From positions 10,430,974 to 10,494,973 of the forward strand of contig OX419757.1 of the NCBI GenBank assembly GCA_948567375.1: a stretch of DNA of 64,000 nt, written 5' to 3'. The position numbers were made by a program, and so were the translations under genes. This DNA comes from Lunularia cruciata (Eukaryota; Streptophyta; Marchantiopsida; Lunulariales; Lunulariaceae). This document shows, one piece after another, positions 23,765 to 35,742 of the stretch; the first letter of the stretch is position 1, and each line of letters opens with the position of its first letter. The notes under the pieces are model-generated. The model made no database searches. It was not told the DNA's origin and was given only the letters and a program-made list of their open reading frames with translations.

Positions 23765-24473
23765 GTGTAATACCAAGAGCTAACCATATGATCTAGATGT
23801 AAAAATTGGTTTGGTAACATCTGGAATGATGTTATACATGATGGTCAAAATAGATCAGATAAAAGTATCACAAAAAGAGTACTTCTACTAATAGGGTAAA
23901 AATTAAAATAGACTTGAAAACCTTAGAACCAATAGCTAGACATATAATTTAAAGGTGAGAATTGGTTTGGTAACATCTGGAATGATGTTATACATGATGG
24001 TCAAAATAGATCAAACAGAAGTATCACCAAAAGTGGACTTCTAATAATAGAGTAGAAACCAAAATATGCTTGAAATCTTTGAAGACAATTTTGGAGGCCT
24101 AAACAGATGAATTAGGCCTTGAAAATGTGCAAATTTTTCCTCAATGGTGTAAGGTTGACCTTCCCTCCCCCTTGGTTTGTCTTGTTGAGAGCTTTTCAAT
24201 GGTACATCACCCATGTGATTTTGAGATTCTTCAAGAAGATTCCCTAAAAGATTCCCTCTTGTCAAAGCTTGTTTGATCAGCCAAATAGGACCAGGACCAA
24301 CATGTCACCCATCCAAGTAAGCAATCCAAAGGGGGAGCTTGTTGACATGTCACCTATCTATGGGCCTAATCCTATGGTGGAGCTTCCTTGGAGGAGATCC
24401 TTTTTTCTATATAATAAAGAGAAGGTGCTCCTTTGGGGCATCAGAGTTTGAGCATGAAAGTGTCTGTTTCTCA
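23765..24473 (+). mobile_element. Solo LTR nested in the chromovirus integrase
   Basis: It starts TGTAATACC like the 3' LTR at 25598 and shares with it the block GGTTTGGTAA(C/T)ATCTGG, ATGTTATACATGATGG and the promoter-like CTATATAATAAAGAGAAGG. The LTR carries an internal duplication: the first ~140 bp (23765-23905) recur from about 23930. It probably ends near TCTCA at 24473. No second LTR or internal region of its own is present. Confidence 0.7.
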
Positions 24474-24499
24474 TGGTGTGTTTCTCTTCAGGTCTCATA

Positions 24500-25500
24500 T
24501 CCTCAGAGTATTACAATGGATCTAGTTTGTGAATTGCCCAAGACCACCTCAGGGTTTGACTCCATCATAATATTTGTTGACTGACTCAACAAAATGATTA
24601 ATGTATGCTCTACCACCAAGGATGTGATGGCTCCACAACTAGCTCAGTTATACTTAGATGCAGTCTTCTCTCACCATGACCTATCTCGAGTGCTCATCAC
24701 CGATAGAAGAACTCAATTTACCAGTCTATTTTGGAGAACACTCTTTGGTTTCTTCAAAAAAATTAGCCATGTCCATAGCTTACCATCTACAGACCAATGG
24801 CCAAATAGAGCGGGCTAATTGCACTATTGAAGATATGCTTTGGGGCTTCACCTTAGATGAGCAAGAGAGGTGGGACATTTTACACTTCCATTGGTGGAAT
24901 TTGCCTACAACAACTCAATAAATACCTCCACCTAAGTCACACCATTCTTCCTCATGTATAGCAAACATCATTTCACACCTTTGAGCTTGATGAAGATTCA
25001 TCCAATGACTACCAAGGTTGATATTGTCAACTCTTTTATTTTCAAAATCCAACAAGGCATGGAGAATGCCAAATATAGGTTGCAGATTGCAAAAAGTTGA
25101 CAAAAGAAATATGCCAATATACATCATATGCACATGGAGTTCTAGGTGGGAGATCAGGTTTGGCTATCAACAACCAACCTCACATTAGTTAGCCCTTGTA
25201 AGCTCAGACCTCATTTTATTGGGCCTTTTCCCATTCTTTGTCAAATCAATGTTGCGGCCTATCACCTTAAGCTACCACTACACATAAAGATCCATCCAGT
25301 GTTCCATGTCTCCCTACTAAGAAAATATGTGCCCAACCAGGCCATTGTCTCTCTTTACAAGACATTTGATCTTGCTTGACAGTCATTGATGGCATGGAGG
25401 AATACGAAGTGGAATGCATTCTCCAAAAATGCATCCATGGTACTCATCACTCACGTGTGGAATATCTCATACAATGGAAAGATTACCCACTATACGAGGC
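24500..25500 (+). pseudogene. Chromovirus integrase core, C-terminal part and chromodomain
   Basis: Catalytic-core pieces lie at about 24514-24921 (MDLVCELPKTTSGFDSIIIF, then TTKDVMAPQLAQLYLD), and the conserved C-terminal part is at 25146-25379 (GDQVWLSTTNLTL, LRPHFIGPFPIL, HPVFHVSLLRKYVP). A chromodomain-like segment follows at about 25382-25500 (YEVECILQK, then RVEYLIQWKDYP). Chromodomains guide integration into heterochromatin in this branch. Fossil. Confidence 0.8.
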
Positions 25501-25582
25501 AACATAGAAGCCAACTTGACCCACGCACTAGTGTTAGTGAATTCTTTTGAGCAGTAGCTTTGCAATGAGGATGTTGCATCTT

Positions 25583-25595
25583 AAAAGGAGAGAGG
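25583..25595 (+). promoter_or_regulatory. Polypurine tract
   Basis: AAAAGGAGAGAGG ends two bases before the LTR start TGTAATACC at 25598. It is the usual plus-strand primer site of an LTR retrotransposon and fixes the element's orientation and 3' LTR boundary. Confidence 0.75.
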
Positions 25596-25597
25596 TT

Positions 25598-26158
25598 TGT
25601 AATACCAATAGCTAGACATATGATCTAGAGATGAAATTTGGTTTGGTAATATCTGGGAGGATGTTATACATGATGGACTAAGTAGATTAGACAGAGGTAT
25701 CACCAAAAAAGTACTTTTACTAATAGGGCAGAAACCAAAATAGGCTTGAAAACTTGAGAGGCAATTTTAGAGACCTAAACAGATGAATTAGGCCTAAAAA
25801 ATGTATAAATTCTCCCCTCCCCAAAAAGAAGAAAGGTTGGCCTTCCCTTCCCCTTGGTTTGTTTCACTAAGAGCTTTCCAATGGTACCTCACCCACATGA
25901 TTTTGAGATTCTTACAAGAAGATTCCCTAAAGATTATCTTTGGTCAAAGACTATTTGACCAACCAGATGGGACCAGGATAGACATGTCACCCATCCAAGA
26001 AAGTAATCTAAGGGTAGAGCTTGTTGAAAAGTCATCATCCATGTATCTTATCCTATGGTGGAGCATCCTTGGAGGAGATCCTCTTTGGCTATATAATAAA
26101 GAGAAGGTGCTCCCTTGGGGCACCAAAGTTTGAGTGTGAAACCTGTATTTTCTTTTCA
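25598..26158 (+). repeat. 3' LTR of the plus-strand chromovirus
   Basis: About 560 bp from TGTAATACC to about TTTTCA. Similar to the solo LTR at 23765-24473, including CTATATAATAAAGAGAAGG near 26090. The exact right end is uncertain by a few bases. Confidence 0.7.
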
Positions 26159-28010
26159 TTGTTTCTCTACTATCCTTGGAATATTAAATATCCCTTGCCT
26201 CAAGTCAATGTCTTGCTTGATCATTTGAGTGGAGCACAATACTTCTCCAAGTTGAATCTTCAAAGCGGCTATTGGCAAATCCCCATTGATAGGGAAGATA
26301 TGCAAAAGACTGCCTTTCATAGAAATTTCATGCAAGATTAGAAAATAAATTTTAATACTCACTATTTCATTATTATGGTGGTGATTTTGAGTGAAGTGGC
26401 AAAAACTATTTAATTGCAATATTCTTTTCTAATCTTGCATGTAATAAGATGTGAAATTTAAGTCAATAGGAATTTTACTGCAAGAAGTGTGCTTTTTGGC
26501 AAAAGGAAATTACCTTCACAAGTCATAAGGTCTCATTAGAGAGGAAGATGGAAGAAGAGAAAAGCAAGGCCATTATTGATTGGTAAGTTCTTTTTGATGG
26601 TTCACCTACTACTATACTTATGTGACTGTAATATTGATTGATCTCTTATGGAACATCAATGAAAGATGATCTATGCTTGGCATGACTTGAAAAGGTAACT
26701 GACTTACCAATTGTGGAACGCATGGAGGTAGACAAGACCTTGAGTACACTAGAACAACAATGGTGGTGGCCAAACATGGCATCTGAAGTTTAAGACTTTG
26801 TCCAATCTTGTGAGAATTGCAAATGCAACAAAGCTAGCAACCAAAAACTATGTGGACTACTCCAACCACTTCTCCATGCAATATCTGCTTGATGGGAACA
26901 TGTAAACTTAGATCTCATCATATTCTTACCAAGGATAAACTAAGGTTATACAATGATTGTGGTGTTTGCTGATAAGCTTAAAAATTAAATATTAAGCATT
27001 AACCTTTGATGCAATGGATGCTCCAATGTTGGCCCAGATCTCTTCTGACTACATCTTCTATTATAATAAGATGCCTCATATCCTCATCTTTGATTTTGAT
27101 CCTTGATTCATTGGTAAATTTTGGCAAACACTCTTCAAGCGACTCGGCACCAAGTTGCTTTGTGGCATGGCCTATCATCCTCATATTGATGAGCAAACCA
27201 ACCATGCAAATTTCACCTTGAAGGATATGCTTTGTGGCTTTGTCAATGTTTACCATACCAATTGGGATGCTTGCCTTGCAATTGTTGAGTTTTCCTACAA
27301 TAACTCCAAATTGACAAGCATCCCATTCTCTTCCTTCTTCGTTAATTTTAGCCAAGACCCACTTCTTCAAGATTCCTATCTTGCTCCCATACCATCTCAT
27401 GTTCCTCATACTTTTACCTCTTATCCATAATATCTCACTCCTTACAACAAGCCAAATCTCATCACCTTGTTGCTCAAAATTGTCAAAAGAAATATGTGGA
27501 TCAACATGATTGTGATCTCACCTTTCAACTATGTGATAAGGTCATGTTCTCTTCTAGTAACCAACTCCTCCCACTTGGTACCCAAGTTCATGAATTTGCT
27601 CCTAATTAGATAGGTTCATTTGATGTTATCCAAATCATTTCTCTTGTTTCTCATTGACTTGCTTTGCTTTGCCTTGCCTTGCCTTGCCTAGTCATATGCA
27701 AATCCACCTTATCTTTTGTCTTTCAAAGTGTTTTCAACTTTAAATCTTTTGTTTCTAATCCATCTTCCTTTTCAACTTGTGTCCAACCCCTCCTCCTCCC
27801 ATCCTTGTTAACAATCATGAGGAGTATGAAGTTGATTGTATCTTTTCATGTCGTAACATCCAACATGGCCATCAACAATACATTGAGTAAAAAGTCCTTT
27901 GGAAAAGGTATCTCCTTCATGATGCCACTTGGGAGCCTTTTTCTCATCTCCAAAATGCACAAAAGGTCATCCAAGAGTTTGAAGATTCCATGGTGATGAG
28001 GACATCACCA
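26159..28010 (+). mobile_element. Second chromovirus relic (host of the insertion)
   Basis: Fossil Gypsy pieces on the plus strand: reverse transcriptase (about 26180-26328: YPLPQVNVLLDHLSGAQYFS, LNLQSGYWQIPIDRED), the end of that domain (about 26470-26580), integrase zinc-binding and core pieces (about 26740-27430, with the frame 27155-27430 showing FVNVYHTNWDACLAIVEFSY), and a chromodomain-like tail (about 27800-28000). Only the 3' half is in view; it begins at the LTR of the element that inserted into it. Many breaks; older-looking than its invader. Confidence 0.7.
26329..26441. mobile_element. 113-bp MITE-like element
   Basis: A perfect 17-bp terminal inverted repeat (CATGCAAGATTAGAAAA and its complement) bounds an AT-rich 113-bp segment inside the chromovirus reverse transcriptase. 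The flanking bases (TTT before, TAA after) give no clear target duplication. The size, AT content and terminal inverted repeats fit a miniature inverted-repeat transposable element; the superfamily is not determined. Confidence 0.7.
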
Positions 28011-28480
28011 ACTATGGGTGGAGAAATATATAACAATATGGAGTTAGCAAACAAGTTAATAGAGTTTAATGAGTTAGGGTTTAGGGTTTAGGGTTTATTG
28101 AGTTAGTAATTAGGTTAAATTAGCAAAGTAATCTAAGAATGTTCTAGGAACATCAAGGGAACTTCTATGTACTTTCCACATATCAGGTAATATGTATACC
28201 AAGTAGGCAGTTTATAGAAGGAAGCTTCCCAATTGGCTTACTTTGCACTCTAGGAGAAGCTTCCATGGGAACTTCTCAAGAGCCTTGTAAGTTTCTTGTA
28301 AATACCAAAGTCCACACTCATGCTTGGCATTTGGAGTTTCATTTATTCAAGAATCCCAATGTGATTTTCCACTCAAATCTTCCATTCTCCTATTGCTCTC
28401 CTCAGTCTTTTACACATGACCTACTCCACTCTCTAGATTTCTCAACAAGTGGTTCATTTGGGCTAGTTTTTGAGCACCCA
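28011..28480 (+). other. Probable LTR/3' remnant with short telomere-like tract
   Basis: Lies directly after the chromodomain tail of the second chromovirus, where a 3' LTR is expected. No second copy is present to prove it. Around 28074-28097 it contains about three TTTAGGG units, the plant telomere repeat. No coding signal. Confidence 0.4.
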
Positions 28481-28485
28481 CTGGA

Positions 28486-30140
28486 TTGCCTTTTGCATAT
28501 GCTCCAAATTTAGCTTTCCCTCTTCTCTTTGAATTTTGCCAGTGCTTTGCCTCTGATCATGTGCCTCTTGGGGGAGCTTGTCTTTTTGGAGCTTCTAGTC
28601 CCCTTGCTTTGGCAAAGGAGACCTCAAGTGTGCACTCCATTGCCATTGGAGATGTTTTCTTTGCATTTGTGCTCTCACACTATCTGCTTATAGATGCAAT
28701 AATATTTTTCTTCCTTCTTGTCTTGCTATCAATTTGCTGTGGCTACTCCAAGGGGCTATGAGATAGATTTCAATTCCAGGGGAGTTTGAGAGTTTTGTGC
28801 TCTCCATTGGGATAGGAGGATTTTTGTACTTTGTTCATCTCCAACACCTTAGTAAAGACCACAATCCATGCTCACCTCCTCTCTTGGTTGGGGAATACTT
28901 AGTTGGTCTATTCCATTCTTAGTAAATGTTACCTTCTAAGGGCCTCATATCTAGCATGGACATTTCCACCTATGGAGGCATTGTTGCCACATTTATGATT
29001 GTTTGATAATACTATCTGCTATACTTTCTCCACATTATTAGGGCCATTCATGCTCCAAAAACTATCAGATGAATGGTGTAGGTAGCATATAGCTCTCCTT
29101 ATAGCCATGGTTGCATGTGGTCTCATAGGGCAAGAGGCCATTGCAATAGTAGCATATATGCAAGCATAGGCTCTAGTCGTCCCTTGTTTAGCAGACCAGT
29201 TCTTACATGAAGGTCATCCTTTTTTGTTAGGACCTATCATGATAGTAGATTCAAACACTTACACCTTCTAGACATATCTTTGATTGCCTCATGACTTATT
29301 ACCACGCCTTGCATGCACTTCACTCCCCAATTTTATTGAGTATGTCTCCCTAGATCCTAGGAAGCTCCAAGCTAATCTCAATGAGCATATGCACACTCAC
29401 ACACTTACTCATTGATGTCCCTTTACCTGATAGAGCTAGGATCCTCTCTTACAAGGGAAAGGATCTAGAGCTTGGCTCCAAGTTTTGCCTTTGCTTGATG
29501 ACTCTATTTCACTTATGAGGAGTTTTCCAAAGCACTATGATTGAGGTTAGGTCTCCCACATCCTGCTCTCACAAGGTTGCTAAGCAAGTGTGCATGTGGT
29601 TCCCCTTATGATATGTAGGGGATACACTTCTACAATGCGTGGTAGGTGGTGAGTCCACTAGGGTCCATGATGCAATTTTGGATATGGTTGCTCAGATCAT
29701 ATGAGCTACACAGGCCTAGGTTCAGATTGAGCAATGGTTGGATCTACAAAGATCACCTATTCATTGGATGTGAGCATATACAATTACTTTCACAAATAGT
29801 TGCAACACATTCCATGAAATTTGGTGGTGAACCCTCTATGGGTGAAGTTAAGGGCACTCTTGACACAAGCAGGCATATAGGCAGGAGCAGCAGTGGCCAT
29901 TGCCTTTAGGGATAAGGAGGACCACTACACATTGCGGCTCTCATCAGATATCTTTGTCCCTCTAGCTATTGATACTTTTTGGCACCTACATCATCATTTT
30001 GACAGTCTCCTTAGGGATGCAATATGAGGTTCTTTGTAGAGAGGAGGGGCACTGGCTGTCTCTTTGGATATGATTACATCTTATGACAGACTATGTGTAT
30101 CATTCACTTTGCAATGCACTCAGGTGTTGGGTCTTCATAG
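28486..30140 (+). pseudogene. Non-LTR retrotransposon relic (RT, endonuclease-like, tail)
   Basis: Decayed pieces follow the order of one protein. At 28540-28780 an RT start reads LALAKETSSVHSIAIGD, comparable to the family's L-x-K-x-x-x-x-x-R-P-I-A-V-G-E. Downstream, 28760-28930 is similar in nucleotides to 62690-62720 plus 63230-63370. At about 29650-29720 a VHDAILDMVAQII-like and VQIEQWL-like stretch corresponds to the endonuclease-like part (compare 52755-53150). At about 29880-30100 the tail appears, similar to 20360-20580. There are many stops and frame changes. The element seems to be a single old copy of about 1.7 kb or more. Confidence 0.6.
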
Positions 30141-30427
30141 CCATGCGGGCCGAGCATGGCTAGGATACTCCCTCACCACTTACTGGACATACCATGTCCA
30201 GTAAGTGCCTCTACCATAAAGTTGAAGAGTAGACCTCCCCATCTTTGGTTTCTTTGCTGATTGATCTTGTAGGACTTTTCCCCTGTTCCGTTAAACCCTA
30301 CTGGTCTTTGTCTCTATGTTTTGTCATTTTGGACTATTGGGTCTTGCGTCTCTCTTCCTTTTTGCATTTGTTTGTGCCGTGTTCTCCTTTCCCCTCTCTT
30401 TTGGGTACCTCTTTCTATATAAGATCA
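30141..30427. other. Spacer with TATA-like site
   Basis: CTTTCTATATAAGATC near 30411 looks like a TATA box, but no coding region follows. Possibly the 3' end of the non-LTR relic or a transposon promoter. Confidence 0.3.
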
Positions 30428-30817
30428 CTTTGCTTGTAAAACTGCACAATAAGGTTATTCAAATGTGTCCTTCCGTGGGAGAGTTTGTCGAATGTCAACC
30501 ACGTAGTCATCCGTTTGGAGATAGTGTGTGCCCTGTAGCTATTTGAAGGACATCTACAGCAGAACTATACACCCTCCGCAACGTGCATATAGCAACCTGT
30601 CCCATTATTCAGGCAACTACGCCTTTGCTTGTAAAATTGCACAATAAGGTTATTCAAATGTGTCCTTCCGTGGGAGTGTTTGTCGAATGTCAACCACGTA
30701 GTCATCCGTTTGGAGATAGTGTGTGCCCTGTAGCTATTTGAAGGACATCTACAGCACAAATATACACCCTCCGCAACGTGCATATAGCAACCTGTCCCAT
30801 GATTCAGGCAACTACGC
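30428..30817. repeat. Recent 195-bp tandem duplication
   Basis: Units 30428-30622 and 30623-30817, both from CTTTGCTTGTAAAA to AACTACGC, differ at about five positions by eye. Because 195 is a multiple of three, a minus-strand frame stays open across both units (30846-30565). I take that as a by-product. Confidence 0.95.
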
Positions 30818-33274
30818 GTTTGAGGAAACGTCGAATCATTTCCCAATGATATCCTTTATTTGATTGTCCAACAACTCCATGCGTCCATTCTTTCATGATA
30901 TGAGATGCTTTTACAACTGATTCTTACATAACATTTTGAATTGCCAGATGCTTAAGAGGGCACAGTGGGAGACTCCAGATCAGTAAAATTGTAAAACTCC
31001 ATACCATGTCGAGACTTTTTCTATTGACGCGTTTCTACACATTGCAATACTAAGTCTACGTATTCACGGACTAATTACAACCCTTGACACTTCAAAGTTG
31101 TTGCCGTTCACAATAGAATATCGATACTATTCGGGCCTAGCCCCATTTTACCTCTTTTGTTTGTCCCTTGTATGGGTTGATGGGGTCATTCTTCATGTGT
31201 TCTACTCGGTCGTCTTTCTTTCACAATAAAACCAATCCTTCCAAAATGTTGATCTAACATTAAAATTGTTTTCATGCGAATGCGGAAAAAGGAAGTTGTC
31301 CAATAGATTATCTTCTGATGTTTCAAATTGTCAACTATTATTCTTCATTTGCACGTTTACATTTTCATCTATCATTGTATACAGAAACTGAAAGGTCAAT
31401 GTATAGTACGGACTCGAGGAAATATATGACTATCAAACTTTAAGAGATTTATTTGTCCTTGACCGGTTAGAGTTTGGTAGATACCAACCCAGTTCCTAAG
31501 AAACCTCTGCCGAGGATTAGATGTGGTTCTCCTTTGGATGGTCGAGTGGGATCCTTGGCTATTGGTTGCCTGTAGCCCGATCATAATCATTTCAAAATTT
31601 AATCCTGGTGAAACAATATAACCTCTTGATTGAACTCACTATCCGAAGAACCTAGCGAGAATGTATTCTCCCAAGCCAAAAATTGAGAAGGACAAGGCAC
31701 TATATGTGCAAAAATAAGAAAGAATAAGAAGGTCCAAATAAGAAGGGTAAAACTCCCAACCAAAGGAACATAGCAACCGAGCATTTTTTACATAAAAACT
31801 GAACAGACTACGGCTGAAATGTATGATAAAAGTACATCGGGTAGATGGACTTACAGTGTCCTACAAGTGATAAAAGCTCTTTCTCTTCCGCGGCTGCACC
31901 GATGTAAGGTCACCAAGACTAGACAGTAAGGTTCCGGAGACTGTATAGTAGGGTAACGGTGACCTATAGTAGAGCTACCAAAGCCTCTCTACGGAGTCGG
32001 TGGAACAAGTCTTACAACGAAATGCTGAAATTTACAGCGTCTTTTTCCTAAGGAAGGCAATTGCAGTCTTTTCGAAAATCCAAATTATAATGGACCCTGA
32101 GTAAACATTTATTGGAATTATTGGAATGCAGTCTAATCGCGTGTAAAGTGAACGGGAATAGTCTAACGGACCGATGGCATCGTTATTAATTACATAAAGG
32201 CGAAGAAAGAACAGGTGTTTACACTAGCCCAATTCCTTTAATTTGCAGAACGACTCCAAGTTCCACAGCTTTCACCTTCAGCTCGCAGGATTCCAACCAT
32301 GCTCTACATGTCAACTCTAATCAATGAAGTTCTGAAATAGTGCAGGGCTTTACTCTAATCATGACTATTAAAATTAATCTAAAAATTCAGTGGTTACTTC
32401 AAAGCATTTCAAACTAGCTATTTTTAACTCGGATTGCAAATCTTGGCCAAGTTAAAGTCAGAGTAGCTGTTTGAGTCTCACATATATCTAATTAGCTTTA
32501 GATGTGTAGTAATTTCGGAAGATACTGAGGAGTATAAACCGTGCAGAACTTTGTCTATATGCATCAGACAAGAAGACAAAAAATTCAACGGATGCCGATT
32601 ATACCAATCGAAGCACCGTCCACGTCTTCATCGCAAATTCATGGCCAGAATAATGCGTTACACATGTCATTCTCTTCAGGTAAAATGAACATCTATTTCA
32701 AGTATAAATCTCTAAAGAGCAAGCATTCTTCGGCAGCCAAGTGCAGCAGCTGATTAACAGTAGTAGCCACTAATCCTGGGCAGAGGGTTTCGGGGAACAG
32801 TTTGTTGTCTCCCCAGCAACGATGTTTTCGTACGTCATGTTCGTTTGATACCTGATTTGAAGTCCTTCCCCATGAACCCTACAAGAAAGCTAGTGGGATC
32901 GGAATTGTAATGAGTTAGTCACTCCACATGATCCAATTCTGCCAACCAAAACTCTTCGCGAGAACTTCTCTACGTATTCCATCCGAACTGTTTTGGAGGC
33001 AATCCTTGTTTTCCTTCAGTAAGACACTGTTGACAGCTTTACGACCAGGCGTATTCTGACTCCAACAGAGGAACCCGTCATGTAGCTATAAGAGTATCAT
33101 TAGAACGGTTTCACGATTGTGACGCCTCTGTCGTGCTGACCGTGTGCTTCCCATGTGAAGTACCGTCGACGTCGAAAAGTTTCGCCCAGGCTGTATAGCG
33201 AAAGTAGTACTTCCCGAAGCTCATCAGAAGAGAATTGTGAGCGGCAAAGCGTTGCTGCATAGACAGCAGCAACT
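30818..33274. other. Intergenic; upstream region of the FAAL fusion gene
   Basis: 31131-31215 is another locus of the CTTGATGGGGTC repeat family (GGGCCTAGCCCCATTTTACC, then GGTTGATGGGGTC). The rest has normal CpG content and no coding signal. GAGTATAAACC at about 32530 is a TATA-like candidate for the gene starting at 33275; if used, it implies a long 5' leader or a leader intron. A stop codon at 33260-33262 is in frame with the ATG. Confidence 0.45.
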
Positions 33275-35742
33275 ATGAATCCGGTTGCAGCCACCAAGCA
33301 GCTGGAAAGCTTGTTCCCGACGATGGATCCGGCGACACGCATTGCTGTGATTGGAGCTGGTCCAAGTGGACTGTCAGCGGCACTTGCTCTCTCTCGGTTG
33401 GGATACCAAAATATCACAGTTCTTGAGCAAAATGATCAAGTTGGAGGCATGTGCGGATCAGAAATTATTGACGGTAAATACAGGATCACCATCCTCAGAC
33501 AACTTAATTCTACTCTTGATGATCGAGTACAGCGGCTGCTATTTCTATACTTGATTCATACAGATGGATTGCAAATTCCCTGTAAACTGTACGTTAACGT
33601 TCACGTAGCTTAAGCAAGATGATGGATTGTGTCACAGGCGATTTTCCAGCATTACCTCGGAGAAACGTATCTTAATTCGATCGTACCAATAATCTTGCTA
33701 GTTTCAGGTCCCATGTTTAGGCCAACCATGCACGCCAGCAGTACCTGCAATATAGGGCCTGTGGTGTTTGAATGTTGACGACTGTGAGTGAAAATTCTCA
33801 GAGCCGTTCAGTCCATGCAGGAATTCACCGGTGATTCATCTGTTTATACATATTTGCAAGACTCTCACATAATAAGTCCAGGAATTTAGTGTTCATGTTT
33901 TCTGTTTCATATGCAGGCCACGTCTACGATTTGGGTGGACAAGTTATAGCTCGAGAAAGTTCACCCACGCTGGATACTCTCATGAGGGAGATGGGAATGG
34001 AGCTCGAGCCATTGGGTCCACAGCCGTTCTCTTTGCTCCACTTTGAATCCACCGAATACGAGGATCTAAAGATCGTCGCAGATGTCGTATCGATGCTGCA
34101 GACTACAGAAAAGTTGCTGGTGCGAATGTGTAATTTAAATCAGAAGATGACGTTTCAGTTTGACGTATATCAGCACTAAATTAGCAAACTTGAGCACATA
34201 TGTAAGGCAGAGTTTACTGTATCTTACACATTTGTGCACATTTGCAGGAGGCTGCACATATTACTGGCAACCTGGGAGTCCATGCAGTAAGCTCAATAGC
34301 TCATGAAACAGCCAACAATTTTTTGAAATTAGCCGTGAAGACTGAAATAAATCCAAAATGCCTGGTCGAGGTACCTAAAGCAGTAGCTGGATTATTCACA
34401 GCAAGTGGCTATGGTTACGCTGAGCAGATGCCATATGCATACATGCATGAGTTTGTGATGTCGTGCCTTGGGGAGCCTTGGAGGGTTAAGGGTGGATATA
34501 GCAGCTTCTGGCGAAAGGTTGCTGCCCAGCTACCAGATGTTCGATGTAATGCCAAAGTCAGGAGCATACAGCGCCATCAAAACAAGATCGAAATTTCTGT
34601 CTCTGAGTGTTACAGTGTGGTCGACGACATCACAGATGTACCATTACAAGTACTTGAGTTTGATAAGCTGGTCATATCGGGCAGCGCCTCTGTACCCAGT
34701 GACAGTAGAATTTATCTTTCCGAACATACTAAAGAATCACTTCCAGGTACTCATCGAGTCTTAGTTCTCATTAATAGATCTAGACGTATTCAAATTCATA
34801 CTTTGGAAAGTCTTATTATCGTTGTTTCTCTGCTAATTTCGGAGCGCATCTACGGGAAGGAACATGAATCTCATCTAGAAACAATGGAACAAGTGAGATA
34901 GTAATTGCGCAGCATAAGCCAAACATAGTATATTTAATCTACACTCGCAGTGACCTAACAAGACTGTAATTAAGAAGGTTGCGCTCATGATTTCAGGTCC
35001 AGAACGAGTTGGAATCTTAGACTACACCGCGGAAGAGCTGGACATATTCTCAAAAGTAGAGATCATCGACTATTACACCACTGTGCTCAAAATCAGCGGA
35101 TTTGAGCACTTCCCTCCACGGTTTTACTACCCAGATTTTGCAGCCGATCCTTCGACAGTTGGCAGATTTGTAACTATGCAAAGGTTTCACGCTGACACGA
35201 ACATTTTTCTTTTCTGGTCGTACGGTTCTGCTGAAATTGATCAAGATCGGATTACGCAACTCCTGTGCGAGGATGTGCAGAAGATGGGTGGCTGTGTGGA
35301 AGCTGTTGTTCTGCAACGAAAATTTCGTTACTTTCCTCATGTCAATAGTCATGGTGAGCTAATAAACTCAAACTCGTCCTACTCGATTCTTGATTGAAAA
35401 GGTTATTTCCATTGCAGGTGTCAGTACGAAAAATTGCTTCAAGTTAGCGTTATGGAACTCTTGTTCCAATTTGAAATCCTGAAATTCTTGATCATGACTT
35501 AATAAGTAGCATCCACTGCTATCCTGCCATTTGTGGATGTATATGTCTCACTTAGAGCTGGTTATCTAATTTGTACCACAGATATGGCACAAGGATTTTA
35601 CGACAAGCTTCATGGACTCCAGGGAAGGAATAACACCTACTATGTTGGTGCATTATTGGCCTTCGAGTTAACTGAGCGGAACTCTTCGTATGCGATCAAT
35701 CTTATGGCAAAGTGCTTTGGCTCGACAGAGGAACCAATCTAT
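33275..35742 (+). other. Domain: FAD-dependent amine-oxidase-like (exons 1-5)
   Basis: Residues 1-473. The dinucleotide-binding loop GAGPSG is at 27-32, followed by VLEQN with the acidic residue (Glu51) that usually binds the adenosine ribose, then GGMCGS. After the first intron, [10 protein letters not shown] continues the FAD fold. Phytoene-desaturase-like and monoamine-oxidase-like enzymes share this pattern. No signal peptide precedes it. The substrate is unknown; oxidation or desaturation of a bound acyl or amine group is an inference. Confidence 0.8.

Larger units (their letters stand above)
21900..26158 (+). mobile_element. Ty3/Gypsy chromovirus (fossil) with nested solo LTR
   Basis: Plus-strand element. 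Parts in order: reverse transcriptase (21993-22499 and on to about 22670), thumb and RNase H (22674-23350), integrase zinc-binding part (23370-23700), a solo LTR insertion (23765 to about 24473), integrase core (about 24500-24921), integrase C-terminal part (25146-25379), a chromodomain-like segment (about 25382-25500), a polypurine tract (25583-25595), and the 3' LTR (25598 to about 26158). The chromodomain places it in the chromovirus branch. No 5' LTR or gag was recognised. It is broken in many places. Its 3' end lies inside the reverse transcriptase of another chromovirus (26170 on), so it appears to have inserted there. Confidence 0.8.

Noticed and set aside
30565-30846. Minus-strand open frame of 93 codons across the 195-bp repeat
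   Set aside because: It stays open only because the repeat length is a multiple of three; no motif, and the sequence repeats itself.
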